Shown here: positions 31,326 through 42,930 of the stretch, piece after piece
Numbering within the stretch: position 1 is the stretch's first letter
Layout of the letters: every line of letters begins with the position of its first letter
NCBI RefSeq assembly: GCF_016097555.1
Contig: NC_054702.1
Coordinates: 65,013,013-65,077,012, forward strand
Source of the DNA: Gigantopelta aegis
Lineage: Eukaryota > Mollusca > Gastropoda > Neomphalida > Peltospiridae
Length of the DNA stretch: 64,000 nucleotides
Direction: 5' to 3'
Position numbers and translations under genes: made by a program
Notes under the pieces: model-generated
The model's input: the letters and a program-made list of their open reading frames with translations, nothing else
What the model was told of the DNA's origin: nothing
Databases searched by the model: none

Positions 31326-32621
31326 TTATGGTGGCAGGGTTGCTAATGTTAAGTATTTTAGTAGTTGCATTCTGTGATTATTATGCAATGGGCAATCCAG
31401 GAGATAGTGTTTCATATCTTCTGGCGTGCCACATTGACAGTTAGGTGAGCTTTTGTTTACAATAGCCAGACTGTTGTTGAGTGCCATTGAGTTTCCTATT
31501 TTTAGTTTGATTATTGTTTTATCGATTAGAGAGTTTTTATGTTTAGGTCTAACTGAGTTAACAATAGGTTTGATATTATAATGCCAGAAGTTTTTTGTTT
31601 GGTCCCAGCTTTCCTGCCATAGATCAATGTAATGTTTTTTAGCTATTGAGATTAGTTCAGTAATGCCTAGTGGAATAGTTTGCTGATGTTTAATGTTGAT
31701 GGCCAGTGCCTTTTTTGCCCCATAATCTGCAATTTCGTTACCCATAATGCCTACATGAGCTGGGACCCATTCTATTGTTACGTCTAAATTTAGTTATTTT
31801 AGCTCGTTTAGTTCTCTGTAGATGGCTGAGATTATATCTGGTCTAGTGGTTCTATTAGATTGAATAGATTGGATAGAGCTGAGACTATCGGAGAAGATTA
31901 CACTTTTTGAGTATTTTTTGTTTTTGATCCATTTTAGTGCTTCTAAAATGGCTGTCAGTTCTGCTGTATAAACTGAGAGATTATCTGACAGCCTAGCAAT
32001 TTTGATTAGTTTAGGGTGCCATGTAATTTTCTCTTCTACTATTGCATACCCAACCCTGCCATTATCTGGATTTTTGGAGCCATCCGTAAAGATGTGGGTG
32101 TGCTCCGGGTAGTTTTCGTTGGCACAGACTTCATATAAGATTTTTTTGAATGGAGGGAAGGGGTTTTTATCCGTAGCTGTTGTAACTAGGTAAGGTGTGT
32201 GGCAATACACTGGTTGGTTTAGGGTGTGCATTGCCACTGGTATATCATCTATTCCTACTTCGGTTTCTATATTATGTGCTGTAGTAGCAAAGGAGTTGCC
32301 TAGTTTTAAGTTAGATTTTAAGGTTACACCTACTTTTTTAGCCACTGGAGTAAGTTCCTGCACTGGGTGTTCATGATCAAATGAGTGAACTTTAAGGTGG
32401 TACTTAAGGTGTTGAAGTTTTCTGCGGTGGTCCAGTGGCATACTATTAAATTCTGCTTCTAAACTTTGTCTATTAGTATTAGCTGGCACCCTAGCGATTA
32501 TTCTAAGAGCTTGATTTTGAATTCCTTTTAATTTATGGAGTAAGTATGGGGTGGCGCTGCTGTAGGCTTGTGCTCCATAATCCAGTATGGAGAGTATGCA
32601 GGCTTTGTATACCATGAGCAT
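31326..32621 (-). pseudogene. LINE ORF2: RNase H and C-terminal Cys/His motif
   Basis: A single frame carries IFTDGSK, YTAELTAILEAL, VIFSDSLSS and GNEIADYGAKKA, the four RNase H acidic-residue motifs (D, E, D, D), then CQCGTPEDMKHYLLDCPLH, the LINE C-terminal zinc-finger-like motif. One in-frame TAA at about 31791-31793 separates the third and fourth motifs. Confidence 0.9.
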
Positions 32622-32679
32622 TGACTCAGTTTGCGCTCCCCAACTCGTGCCTGAAATAGCCCTGAGTAGGTTTAGTGGG

Positions 32680-33951
32680 GTTTTTTTAATCTATTAATTA
32701 GGTTTAAAATATGAGGTCTAAATGTTAGTTTTGAGTCGAATATGACTCCTAGAAATTTAAATTCTTTGACTCTAGGTATAGGTTTGCCATTGGAAGTTAG
32801 TTGGCCTTCTTCTGGTTTATTTTTATTTTTTTGCTAAAGATCATAAATACGGTTTTAGTTTCAGATAGTTTAATGCCCCAAGTTAGTGCCCATTGGTTAA
32901 GTCTGTTCATATCGAGTTGCATTTTTTTACAGACAGCTAAGGTTACTCTGCCTGTTCGCCAGATGGCGCAGTCATCGGCAAATAGTGCTGTGTTTAGTGG
33001 TGAGGCTTGATTTGGTTTTTCTTTGTCATTTAGTGCCATAGTTAGATCATTTATAAATATGTTGAATAAGGTTGGTGATAGGACCGAACCTTGTGGTATT
33101 CCATTTAGTATATCTGGGGGGTTTTCTGAGTATTGACCGTTAACTCTAACTGCTATAGATCTGTTATGAATAAAGTTATTGATGAAGTTGAACATATTGC
33201 CTTTTATCCCTTTATCATTAAGTTTAGTTAGTAGTCCTTGTCTCCAGACCATGTCGAAGGCTTTTTCAATGTCTATAAATATGGCGATGACTTTGTTGGA
33301 TTTCCTGAGAGCATCATTAATAGTGTTTTGTATTTGGTCAATGGTGGAGTGTTTAGATCTAAATCCACTTTGAGTATTAGCTATAAGGTTGTTTTCTAGT
33401 AAGTAGTTATTGAGACGTTTATTTATAATGGTTTCTAAGGTTTTACTTAGATATGAAGTGAGCGTTATCGGTCTGTAACTACCCGGCAGAGAGTGATCCT
33501 TGCCTGCTTTAGGGAGACTAAAGCATTCAGCATGTTTCCACGCTTCGGGCATGGATCCCTCTCTCCAGATTTTGTTAAATAGCGACAACACTACCTCTAG
33601 TGCTGCGTCCGGCATATGTTTTAAGAGAGTATAGCTGATTTTATCAGGTCTGGTCGCAGTACTTTTTTTTAGCTTTGAGTGCTGTTTTAAGATCAATTAG
33701 GTTTATTGGTTGGTTAAATTCAAGGTTATCATTATTGGGCTGCTTGGTTTCAGTCGGTTGATTAGTGGGTAGAGTTTTTTTTTTTTTAATTGATCAAGAA
33801 ATTCTTTAGGAAAGTTTTCGTTACTGCTGTTTTTGCTGAAGGTTTTGCTGAGTAGGTTAGCTTTTTGTTTGTTAGAGAGAGCAGGTTTATGTTTTTGAAG
33901 GACTGTGGGTATGGCGCGGTGCCTTTGGATGGCTTTAACTTTTTTCCACAT
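32680..33951 (-). pseudogene. LINE ORF2: reverse transcriptase
   Basis: RT motifs in order: YRPITLTSYLSKTLE, FIDIEKAFDMVW, GIPQGSVLSPTLFNIFINDL and LFADDCAIW. The catalytic Asp (FIDIEKAFD) and the Asp pair (FADD) are retained. Frame changes lie at T-runs near 33663 and near 32800, where the GVIFDSKLTF thumb-side motif continues in another frame. Confidence 0.9.
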
Positions 33952-34082
33952 GTTGTTGTTCTATTATCTATTTCACTACATAATTTTTGCCAGCTGTTTT
34001 GTTTAGCTGTAATTATTAGTTTGCTGACTTCATTTTTAGCTATTTTGTATTTATTGTGATATTCTGGTTTGCGAGGTTTTTT

Positions 34083-35125
34083 TTAAAATTTCCTCATACG
34101 ATTTCTGAGATTACATTTATTTTTGATCTCTTCAGTCCACCAGCTGACTGGTTGATTTTTCCTAAGGGGTTTAGTTATTGGTATATGTTTATTTGCTATT
34201 TTAAGAATATTATTAGTGAGTTCGTTAGTAGCTTCATTAACATTTAGTTCAATATTAACTTTAAGGTTTAGGCATTCTTTGGAGAATCCTGCCCAGTTAG
34301 CTTTTGAGAAGTTAAATTTAGGTGTAAATATTTCTTCTTCTATGAAAGTTTCATTACAATTATACTTAGTTAATATGGGCAAGTGGTCACTATTAAGAGT
34401 TTCCAAGACTTCCCAACTTGAGTTAGCTCCTATATTGTTTGAGGTGATTGTTAGGTCGACGGCTGAAGTGCCTCCATTGATATCAGAGATAAAGGTGGTA
34501 TTACCGTCGTTTAGGCAGACTAAGTTGTTATTGTTGATGAAGGTTTCTAATATGTCGCCTTGAAAGTCTGTGGTGGGGTTTCCCCATAAGCTACTATGGC
34601 AGTTAAAATCTCCTACTATGATTACATTATTGTTTGAACTGATAAGTTTATTATAGTCATTAAGGGTTAATTTATTGTGCTCCGGACCTGGCGGGCTGTA
34701 TACGTTGATAACGTCTAAACTCCTAGTATCATGCTGAATGGTTAAACCTAGGATTTCTAAACTATTATTGGTTGGTTGGAATTTTATTTCTAAGTGGGGT
34801 ATATTATTTTTGATTAGTGTGGCTAGCCCACCTCTAGTATTGTTTTCTCTGTTTTTAAAGTAGCTCGTGTATCCTGGTATTTTGAATGGTTTGGTTAGAT
34901 TATTTTTATTATTATTATTTTATTTTGTTTGTTGGTGGAAGTTCCTAGCCAGGTTTCCTGTAGGCAGATGATGTCTGGCTTGTTGTTACTGGTACTAATT
35001 AGTTGAATGAGTTCAGCACCATGTCCCATTGAATGGAGGCCTTTGGCGTTCCACTGGAGAACGCTAAGGCCTTTACTTATAGAGTTATTTTTATTAGTAT
35101 GGGTATGTGGAGACGTATCTCCCAT
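34083..35125 (-). pseudogene. LINE ORF2: AP-type endonuclease
   Basis: It starts with LSVLQWNAKGLHSM and IICLQETWL, the N-terminal APE motifs, breaks frame in a TTATTA-rich tract at about 34893-34925, and resumes with VINVYSPPG, IVGDFNCHS and SDHLPIL, the catalytic GDFN and SDH motifs. It makes the target nick for insertion. Confidence 0.85.
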
Positions 35126-35166
35126 ACTGTGGTCCTGTATTAGATTAGTGTTTTTACTGGGAATTA

Positions 35167-35900
35167 TTAGTTCTTAAGTTTGTTTTTAATGTTGTTCATT
35201 TCGACTACTAGCGTTTCGATTATTGATTTAAGTTCGGTTATTTGAGTTAGTTCGTTTGATTTCACTTTTTTAGCGTAGGTAACATTGGTTGTTACTGGCT
35301 TTGGAGTTGGGTAACTATTTTTTTGCTGGTTTGTTTGTTCTTTTTTGTTGTTTAACTGCCTAAGCGCACGTTGGTAGTGGTGGCATTTGTCGTCATGGGC
35401 CATGTGTCTACTTAGGCAGTTCGGGCATTGGATGGGCCGAGTGCAGGGTGAATTGCGGGAGCTCCTAGGATGTTTTTGGCCGCACCTGTAGCAGGTGGGC
35501 TGCTCTTTGTGATGTTTGCATTTGCTAGCTCCATGGCCCCATTGTTGGCAGTGATGGCATTTCGATGGCTTAATCTCGTATGGGAGTAGTGGGTATCGGC
35601 GTCTTTGAATGAAGATATATCGGTTGTTGTTGATCTTAGCTGTGATAAGCACATATCCGTTCGTCCATGTTGTGGCGTCGGTGATATCGAGTTGCGGGTT
35701 GCCGGTTTGTAGATGGTTTAGAGTTGTTTCTTGGGTTGGGAGGGGGTGTAGTTTGACTAGCCATTTAGTAGCGAGGTTGGGGTTTTGGGGGTTCTGGGTG
35801 TCTCGGGTGGTGGTGGTGATTGGTGAGGTGGTCGGGCGGGTTGGGTTTTCCTGAAGTTTGGGGGTTTCTTGGGTGGTTTGGGGTGCAAGGGGGGGGGGGG
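35167..35900 (-). CDS. LINE ORF1: gag-like protein with CCHC knuckles
   Basis: The frame ends at 35167 and can be followed leftward in the protein to about 35900 through a proline/threonine-rich stretch. It carries CHHCQQWGHGASKC, CYRCGQKH and CPNCLSRH, three zinc-knuckle-like motifs, then a coiled-coil end (ELKSIIETLVVEMNNIKNKL). The N-terminal boundary is not visible. Such ORF1 proteins bind the element RNA. Confidence 0.8.
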
Positions 35901-35949
35901 GCGGGGTGAGGGGCTGAGGTTGATATAACCTTTATCATTTTATAGAACT

Positions 35950-36211
35950 GGGCCCAATTTCACACAGCACCGTAAGCTTAGTTTTGCACGTAAACATAAA
36001 TCTACGACTAAAGCACAATTCTTATTACTATTATAGTACAACAGATATAGGTAGAAGAACACATATTTCATTTTCGTTGGTCTTTAAGATGCTCTATTTT
36101 CCTTAATGATGTAGTTTTCTTTGTGAAATAGATGCCAAGCACTTGTAAATGTATTCCCGGTAAAACTGTTAGTTTCAGACGTAAACTTACGATGTTTTGT
36201 GAAATTGCTCC
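35950..36211. repeat. Inverted-repeat element
   Basis: 'ccaatttcacacagcaccgt' and 'atgttttgtgaaattgctcc' form imperfect inverted ends around about 260 bp of non-coding sequence. An arm of the family is at 20868-20915. Confidence 0.65.
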
Positions 36212-36511
36212 CTCTGCCTTTGTAAACAAGTAAATAAATTGTAATTACAAACCAACCATAACCCTGTATTTCTTTTAGTGTTCAGTATATTTATAGTAAA
36301 CATTATCATAACACAGATATAAATGTTTACAAGTTATTTATTCAGATATATGTTTTCCATTTGAATTTGTTTATAAATCAATCGTATACTAACTGGCGCT
36401 ATCAGAATTAATTCACAGCAGTATTTTCATTTTGAAGAAAATAAAACATAATATGTTAGTGTTTAATTGCCTTTCGTATCTAAACATCCGTCAGGACACG
36501 CACGCAAGCAC

Positions 36512-36515
<4 letters not shown>

Positions 36516-36604
<89 letters not shown>
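36516..36604. repeat. (CT)n microsatellite
   Basis: About 90 bases of uninterrupted CT. It abuts the Tc1-like relic, where on the reverse strand it reads as GA repeats after the transposase sequence. Confidence 0.97.
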
Positions 36605-36608
<4 letters not shown>

Positions 36609-36980
36609 CGGTTGCGTTCAGTTCTTTCACTGATTGGCCTTAACTTAGAGATGCATTAGGATGTTAAACGTATCTTTTCCAAATGATTCTATACGTGTAC
36701 CCGCTTAATACTGACAATTTGCTGACGTGGCGTCACGTGTCGACTCCCTAAACATGGAAGATCCCTAGTACCCCTAAACTGTCGAGAACATCTTCGCAGA
36801 TATTGCATAGTGTTCTCATGAACACCAATGAATACCAAAATTACTAGCAACAGCGTTTGTGTCGTTCTAACCTCAGTCATACCCATCGTTCGAAGGAGTC
36901 CATTTTCTGGGAGGCGTGGCATCACACTGACGACGATCAGATACCAACAAAAATATTTTTCTGAGTGATGAGAATCCATA
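36605..36980 (-). pseudogene. Tc1-like transposase N-terminal relic
   Basis: The reverse strand encodes a degraded paired-type helix-turn-helix: GVHENTMQYLRR, then RGTRDLPCLGSRHVTPRQQ (compare the family's TGTxxDRPRSGRPRVTTPRQ), then KLRPISERTERNRLRE in an adjacent frame, matching the second helix-turn-helix. The DDE catalytic part is absent; the CT repeat begins where it should follow. Confidence 0.65.
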
Positions 36981-37584
36981 CAATAGTTTTAAAGTCCAAT
37001 GATAAGAAAAATGACGTCAAACAGGAGCACGTGACCATGAATGCTAGTAATGCAACGTGTGATCACAAAGTATGAATAGTTCGTGCAATTGACAAGACAC
37101 CGCTGGAATATCGACGGGAGTGATTACACGTTCAGTTACTGAAATTTTTATAACCAGATTTCAAGTAAATTATATTCTATATGCAATCATTTAGTGCACA
37201 GGAACTTTTTTCCGCTAGTATATATATGTTTCTTTTTTTAGTCCCCAGACACAACAGCAAAGTCAAGCCTTGAATCATTGCTTCACATTATTGTTTTAGA
37301 TTATTTTAATATATAATTTACATATGATATACATGCAATGACTCTAATGTATGTACATATTTTTATGTTATCAAAAATAACTTCTTGTGATATGGTCAAT
37401 TAAAAAGCAAAAATTGAAAAGCATTAATACAATTATTTTTTTAACAAACACATACATACAGACAAACCAAAAAAAGAAAAAGGAAGAAATGCACCAAAAA
37501 CGTCTGGAAAAAATAAGATAATTTTGGGGATCAGAAAGATGAAAAAAGAAGGGGAAAACAGAAAAAGAGATCGGATAGGGATCC

Positions 37585-37615
<31 letters not shown>

Positions 37616-38584
37616 ACACTCAGCAGTTTGAGGGTGAATAAAACAGACAAAAAGTAACATCTGTTTTCAAACACCTTTTTGAGGTTTTTCAATATAGAAC
37701 TTTTTCTTTTAAAATGTATTAATTGTTTATTTATTTGTTATTATTTTATTTATGATGTTTTTTTCGGGGGGTGGGCCTGTTTTGTTTTGTTTTATTTTTT
37801 CGGCATAGCTTTTGCCATGGTGTCCAATTTTCAGTGATTTTTTTCTGACCACAGTTTTTATAAAGAACATACTTTTCTATTTCAAACTGTTTTGCAGAAT
37901 ATTTTTGATGGCTTTTATATTTAATGTTTGTTTTTGAGTTTTCATTCTGCAGATATAATATTTGACGTTGATCGTAAGCCAGTTTACAAATCTACTTTTT
38001 TTCATCATCTATCATGGCAAAATTTATTGGGTTTTTTTTTCACAAATTCAAAATTTCTGACAAAATCTATGTTTCTATTTCTTGCCATAAATTATGTACT
38101 ATATTACAGTCGTAAATTGGTGTTGTAATGTTCCAGGTGCTAAATTGCAGAATTACAAGAATTTGATTGTACGTAGTTATATAAAAATATATTAGTAGCT
38201 AGAATACGTTGATAAATTCTATATTGGAACCACAATAATGTTGAATCTTTCAACCATTTAAAAGGTAAAATAAAATAAAAAATCCATTCTTGCGGCTCTA
38301 CAAAAACCTTTGATTCACATATTTTTTTGAGATTTTGGCATTATAGATTTGTAATTTATTAATTTGTACATATTACTGCAACCTTTGTTTACTTATTATA
38401 TAGTTTAGTACATCTCTTCTCTTTTCGGAATATCCTAATCCCTGACAGTCAAGTCTCGTAATTTGTAAACTGGGCATGTTTTATTTTGCCAATTTATTTG
38501 TACTTCATACAAAATAAATATTACTGTTTTATATGAAAACCGTGTTGCTGGTTTAGAAGTAGCTGCTAAAAAAAAGAAAAAAAA
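36981..38584. other. AT-rich spacer with C/CA run
   Basis: C-run then CA repeat at 37583-37618. I see no exon, RNA gene or transposon ends elsewhere. Confidence 0.45.
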
Positions 38585-38862
38585 AGAAGAAATGTTTTAT
38601 TTAACAACGAACTCAACACATTTTATTTACGGTTATATGGCGTCAGACATATGGTTAAGGACCACGCATATATTGAGAGAGGAAACCCGCTGTCGCCACT
38701 TCATGAGCTACTCTTTTCGATTAGTAGCAAGGGATCTTTTATATACACCATCCCACAGACAGGGTTGTACATACCACGGCCTTTGATATACCAGTCGTGG
38801 TGCACTGGCTGAAACGAGAAATAGCCCAATGGGTCCATCAATGGGGATTGATCCCAGACCGA
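38585..38862 (-). mobile_element. SINE-1, reverse strand, tail type A, head truncated
   Basis: Reads from tail 'aatgttttatttaacaacga' through the central domain to the B-box-like 'ggggattgatccc'; the A-box end is missing. Confidence 0.85.
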
Positions 38863-39519
38863 TTATTAATGGGTCAATTTTGAATTATTTATAAAAATGG
38901 GGTAGGGGAAAATTTTGATGCGTCGTTAAAATAACCTATAGTATTTATATAGAAAATAGTTTTAGTTAATTTGATGTGACGCTTATTTTTGACTGGGCAT
39001 TTCCAAAAAGGTAAATAAACCAGTAAAAATTACACAATTTATATGCCCTTAAAAAAAATTAAAAGAGGGCAATTCTAAGTGCCCAGAAAGACTAATAAAA
39101 AGAATTTAATCCAACCTAAACGCATAGTTAAAACAACTTGTAGGCAATGGGTAGAAGTCCCTGCTCTTTAGACTTTAAATGGTTACATAATGCTTATTAA
39201 CATACATGATTATAATACAATAAAACATATTCCAGCAATAACACGAAACACAAGTTCTATGCAGTATGCATATGGTGGCGATGTTTGTCGTGCTAATAGA
39301 CGTTAGCACATGTTTACACACCGTAAGAAGTTAACTAAAAGTCACATACCCTAGTTTCAACCCATTAAACTAGACACTAATTTTGGTTAATCTAATTGGT
39401 TCGAATAATGTTTCAGCGGAGTGAAACGAGTTTGTGACGTTGAAACGATGAAATATACTCTAACATAGACTAGAGCTCGTCTCCGTAAAATGATTATCAG
39501 AGATAAAAGTGTTAACCAA
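38863..39519. other. 3' flank of the NHR gene, with a MITE-D fragment
   Basis: About 39340-39490 resembles the inside of MITE family D ('tagacactaattttggtta', 'gagtgaaacgagtttgtgac') without its ends. No clear poly-A signal for the reverse-strand gene. Confidence 0.55.
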
Positions 39520-41286
39520 TTAAGTATACAGATTAAATCTGCAGTTCTCCAGCTTAAGCAGAGGATGTTCTATTCTCTGTGCAGTCTTCTCGAACGTCTT
39601 TGCAACTCGCTCTGTTATATATGCATTTTTATCCACGGCATCCACTGGTAGCATCGACAGGTCAAGCAGACTTGGTGACGGTGATGAAGGCACAGGGCCT
39701 CGTTTTGGTCCATGAAGTTCAAATTCGGGAATGTCTTGCAAAAACTGGCGTAGGTCAGTCAGGGAGTCTTCAGATGAAGCACCGCCTTCTTCTGGAGGGA
39801 GATGTGAAATAAGTGTTCGTTTCAATATCTTTGTTTCCTCGATAAATGACTGCACCTTTTCCACTATAGTAGGACACTCTGAACGAATGAGTTCTGGGTA
39901 GCTGCTGCTTTCAAGAACTTGTAAACTCTCTGTAGTGCTGTCCTGAATTCCCATAAAGTTCGTGACATAGGAAACAGCGTTTGCGGTTTTCCTCACCACA
40001 TAATTCCAAGATCCTTCCGTTGTCCACAGAGTCTGGGCAGATATCGCATTTGCTAGCTGCTTTAGAGTGTTTACCAGAACCTCGCACTTCATCCACCAGT
40101 TGTGTATACTCTTTATATCAGACGACCATTCTAAATGACCGTCATTTCCAGTATCTCGTATTTCGCGTTCCACTGCTTTCAAATACTTGGTAACAAGTTC
40201 CACTCCGGTCGTATTACCAAACAGATCAATAACTACCCATACAGTTTCGGATCTGTTTACTGGAATTATGCCAGTTAATTTTGTTTTGTCAAACAACGTA
40301 ACTCGGTTGTTGTCATGGAAAACGCTAATAGTGTTATCGCAAGAGGCATTCTGCAAACTAAGTTCAACCATCCTGTAATGTGGATCATCAGTAACAGTTT
40401 CTGGGAGACTACTGGAAGAAATTAGATTTGGCGATACACTGGTAACTCCAATTCGGACGTTCCCAGCCCATGCAGAAAAGACCCGTAATACTTTAAAATA
40501 AAATCGCTCTTCTGTTTCCAAAGGCATTTTGGAAAAACATAAAAAACCATGACTGCGACTCGTAAATTGACCTAACAGAGTCGAGTTGTGTTCAACAACG
40601 TCTTTGTTTATCGAAACACCTGTACCGCAAACGGTGTGCAATTCGGGACGTATCATTTCAACTGCTTCTAATGGACCGCTGAGTTCAACGAATGCCCACA
40701 TTGGTTTTCTGGGATCGATTCCAAGATCGTAACTCTTTTCTATCCCTCTGCTGTTTTTTAAGACGACAGTCCCTTCTTCGGTACACCAGAAAAACACGTC
40801 TGCTCCCTTGTACGAACAACTAGCCAGGGGAGGCTTGAACATGAACCAGTCTTTGTAGCCCTGGGGAACTGCCTTACTAATCATGGACTTCAGTATTCCT
40901 GCTGTAAGCAGATTTGATGGGTCCGTCGTAGTGAAACCCATTGTGCAGTCCCCGTGCTTAGTGTAGTAGGTTTCAGTTATTTTTAGATACACTGGGTTTT
41001 CCGGCGTCAATTCCTCGGAAACAAAACACAACCCTCCAGAAAAAGTGATTTCATTTCTCTTCGCCTGAGTATTGTTATTGCATAATTGTATGTTTTTACC
41101 ACACAGTGAACTGCAAAATGTTCGTGCATGTCCACTTTGTTCCTCAGAGATGTTTACCTTGATATTTTTAGAATCTTTTATATTAACCACACTCTTTGTT
41201 CCATAAAACTTATTTACAACGACGGGTTTACCACTGTCCACGTCGGTTTCACTACTCAGACTCTCGTTATCTTCATCCATAGACAT
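39520..41286 (-). CDS. Protein with two Neuralized homology (NHR) domains
   Basis: A single 588-codon frame starts MSMDEDNES. NHR 1 spans about 57-210: GKNIQLCNNNTQAKR, then GGLCFVSEEL, VYLKITETYY and MGFTTTDPSNL are the diagnostic strands. NHR 2, more diverged, spans about 230-365 (STLLGQFTSRSHGFLCFSK, VRIGVTSVSPN). The remaining 220 residues are mainly helical with a Pro/Ser-rich patch (GPVPSSPSPSLLD) and match nothing I know. NHR domains bind protein partners, for example Notch ligands in Neuralized; the RING found in Neuralized ligases is absent, so catalysis is not expected. Residues about 31-46 (SVVNIKDSKNIKVNI) look like a short amyloid or RHIM-type motif; this is inference. The gene is intronless, perhaps a retrocopy-derived or expanded family member. 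The ATG is the first in frame after the 5' flank. Confidence 0.88.
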   Translation of the reverse strand: MSMDEDNESLSSETDVDSGKPVVVNKFYGTKSVVNIKDSKNIKVNISEEQSGHARTFCSSLCGKNIQLCNNNTQAKRNEITFSGGLCFVSEELTPENPVYLKITETYYTKHGDCTMGFTTTDPSNLLTAGILKSMISKAVPQGYKDWFMFKPPLASCSYKGADVFFWCTEEGTVVLKNSRGIEKSYDLGIDPRKPMWAFVELSGPLEAVEMIRPELHTVCGTGVSINKDVVEHNSTLLGQFTSRSHGFLCFSKMPLETEERFYFKVLRVFSAWAGNVRIGVTSVSPNLISSSSLPETVTDDPHYRMVELSLQNASCDNTISVFHDNNRVTLFDKTKLTGIIPVNRSETVWVVIDLFGNTTGVELVTKYLKAVEREIRDTGNDGHLEWSSDIKSIHNWWMKCEVLVNTLKQLANAISAQTLWTTEGSWNYVVRKTANAVSYVTNFMGIQDSTTESLQVLESSSYPELIRSECPTIVEKVQSFIEETKILKRTLISHLPPEEGGASSEDSLTDLRQFLQDIPEFELHGPKRGPVPSSPSPSLLDLSMLPVDAVDKNAYITERVAKTFEKTAQRIEHPLLKLENCRFNLYT

Positions 41287-41663
41287 AGCTGAGCGATTTT
41301 AAATCATCTTTTGGTTAGCAATGACGTAAGAAGTGGTTTCCATAATTCGCATCATCTTAATTAAGTCGAGCGCAACCCGTTAGCCTTTCCATGCATCAGC
41401 AAATTCAAGATGATCAAACTGGTCTTCACAATACTATGCTTCTGTCTATCCAGGGAACTTTCCAAACGGTAATTGAGTATATATCCATTTTTTAATTTTT
41501 CACTTTTGAAAACGTCAAACGTGATGTCCCCACCTCTAAATTATTTAACCTGTAATCTTCCGGGTTGAAAGTAACGTAAATCCTGTTTTATTTATAAAGT
41601 ATGACAACTTTAAGACTGCTGGGTAAAATGTTATGATAATTAGGGGCCTGTATAAGGTAGACA
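41287..41663. other. 5' flank of the NHR gene
   Basis: No repeat or exon recognised and no TATA box that I would defend. Confidence 0.35.
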
Positions 41664-41686
41664 AGTAGTAGTATGAGTAGGAGTAG

Positions 41687-41780
<94 letters not shown>
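41664..41780. repeat. (TAG)n microsatellite
   Basis: About 115 bases of TAG trinucleotide, followed by AAC, AAT and AAAT repeats to about 41834. Poly-Leu and poly-Thr frames on the reverse strand are artefacts of it. Confidence 0.97.
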
Positions 41781-41781
<1 letters not shown>

Positions 41782-41879
41782 ACAACAACATCAAACAATA
41801 ACAATAATAATAATAAATAAATAAATAAATAAATACAAACATGGTTACAAAGCAGACTGTCTTTGCAGGACATTTTGCA

Positions 41880-42640
41880 GGGGCTGGGAACCTAGAGTGT
41901 GGCGGGCTGAGTTCGGAGGGGCGAAGCGTCCTGGTTTCTAGGGGAGTTTGGGGGCATGCATACTCTTACGGAAATGTTTGAAAACTAGATATATTGAAAT
42001 GCAATTTCCTACATTCTTCAAATAAAATTCCCCATAACGTGTTACTAAGGAGTTGACTCTCTTGGTAACGTGTTCACTAAATGTAGAGAAGTTCGGAGGC
42101 ATTTTGACACAGTAAATCTGGGAAATGATGTCCTGAAATGCAATTTTACTAGTTTCTATAAGTACATATTCATCATGACTGCAAAAATGCACGTTTGACC
42201 CTCGACACCTTGCACATGCGCCTGCAGAGGTAGCAGTGTGTTTATATGATTGATTGATTGATTGATTAATAGGTTGATTAGTTGGCTGGTTGGGTGATTG
42301 GTTGGTTGACAGAGAAGTGGATAAATTTGATTTATTGGTAGATTGATGGGTTCATTCATTCATTGGTTGGCTGGCTGGCTAGCTGGTGGGGAGGGGATGA
42401 TTGGTTGGTTGGCTGGCTGGCTAGCTGATTGGTTGGTTCGTAGGCTGGCGGCTAGTTAGTTAGTTGGTTGATTTAATCCTTTGGGTTTTTTCAGGTTTAA
42501 TAATTGTATCATCTATTTAAAAAATAATCACACTTGATCCGACTATTTGAACTCGTAAACTGTATTTAAATATATGTACATGTTCTGTCTAGGTATTATA
42601 TCATACCACTCATCTCATTTAAATACGGCCCATCTGTGTT
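41880..42640. repeat. Dispersed repeat plus degenerate GATT/GGTT/GGCT tract
   Basis: 41979-42010 matches 11437-11464 ('tgaaaactagatatattg'). 42247-42465 is an imperfect tetramer tract (GATT, GGTT, GGCT), a decayed satellite. No gene. Confidence 0.65.
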
Positions 42641-42649
42641 ATATGGATA

Positions 42650-42685
<36 letters not shown>

Positions 42686-42930
42686 GCCGTGGTAGGGTGC
42701 ATATTTGGGTGCGATAGGGCGTTGGCGGTTTGGGCCGGTAGGGATGCTTGTTAGGAGGCCTCCCCCCCCCCCCCCGGATCGCCCCCCCCCCCCATGGAAA
42801 TCAGGATCTACCTTATTGGGCCCCCACGCCTGTTGGAACGCCGGACTGCTCGGTGGCGCTGGGTTCCCCCCTTTGCGAATCCTTTTACCTCTAGGGCTAA
42901 AGTTAAATAATAAAATTAAGAAATAAAAAA
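42641..42930. other. GC-rich island with G- and C-runs
   Basis: A G-run of about 32 bases (42652-42683) and C-runs (about 42763-42775 and 42783-42793) flank ordinary-looking GC-rich sequence. The reverse strand carries an open frame (GKRIRKGGNPAPPSS, QQAWGPNKVDPDFHGG) whose source I cannot name. It stands out from the AT-rich surroundings. Confidence 0.5.

Larger units (their letters stand above)
31326..35920 (-). mobile_element. Decayed APE-type LINE with RNase H (I/Nimb-like group)
   Basis: Read on the reverse strand the order is: CCHC ORF1 (to 35167), APE endonuclease (about 35125-34083), reverse transcriptase (about 33951-32680), RNase H and C-terminal Cys/His motif (32621-31326). That order fits the RNase H-bearing LINE groups (I, Nimb, LOA, R1-like); which one cannot be settled by eye. 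The 5' end fades into G/C-rich sequence near 35900 and the 3' end is not clear. The coding parts fall in several frames, broken mainly at homopolymers such as the T-runs at about 34080, 33775 and 33663, so the copy is inactive. Most catalytic residues survive, so it is not very old. Confidence 0.9.

Noticed and set aside
33865-34563. Forward-strand open frames opposite the LINE endonuclease
   Set aside because: Shadows of the reverse-strand LINE reading frames.
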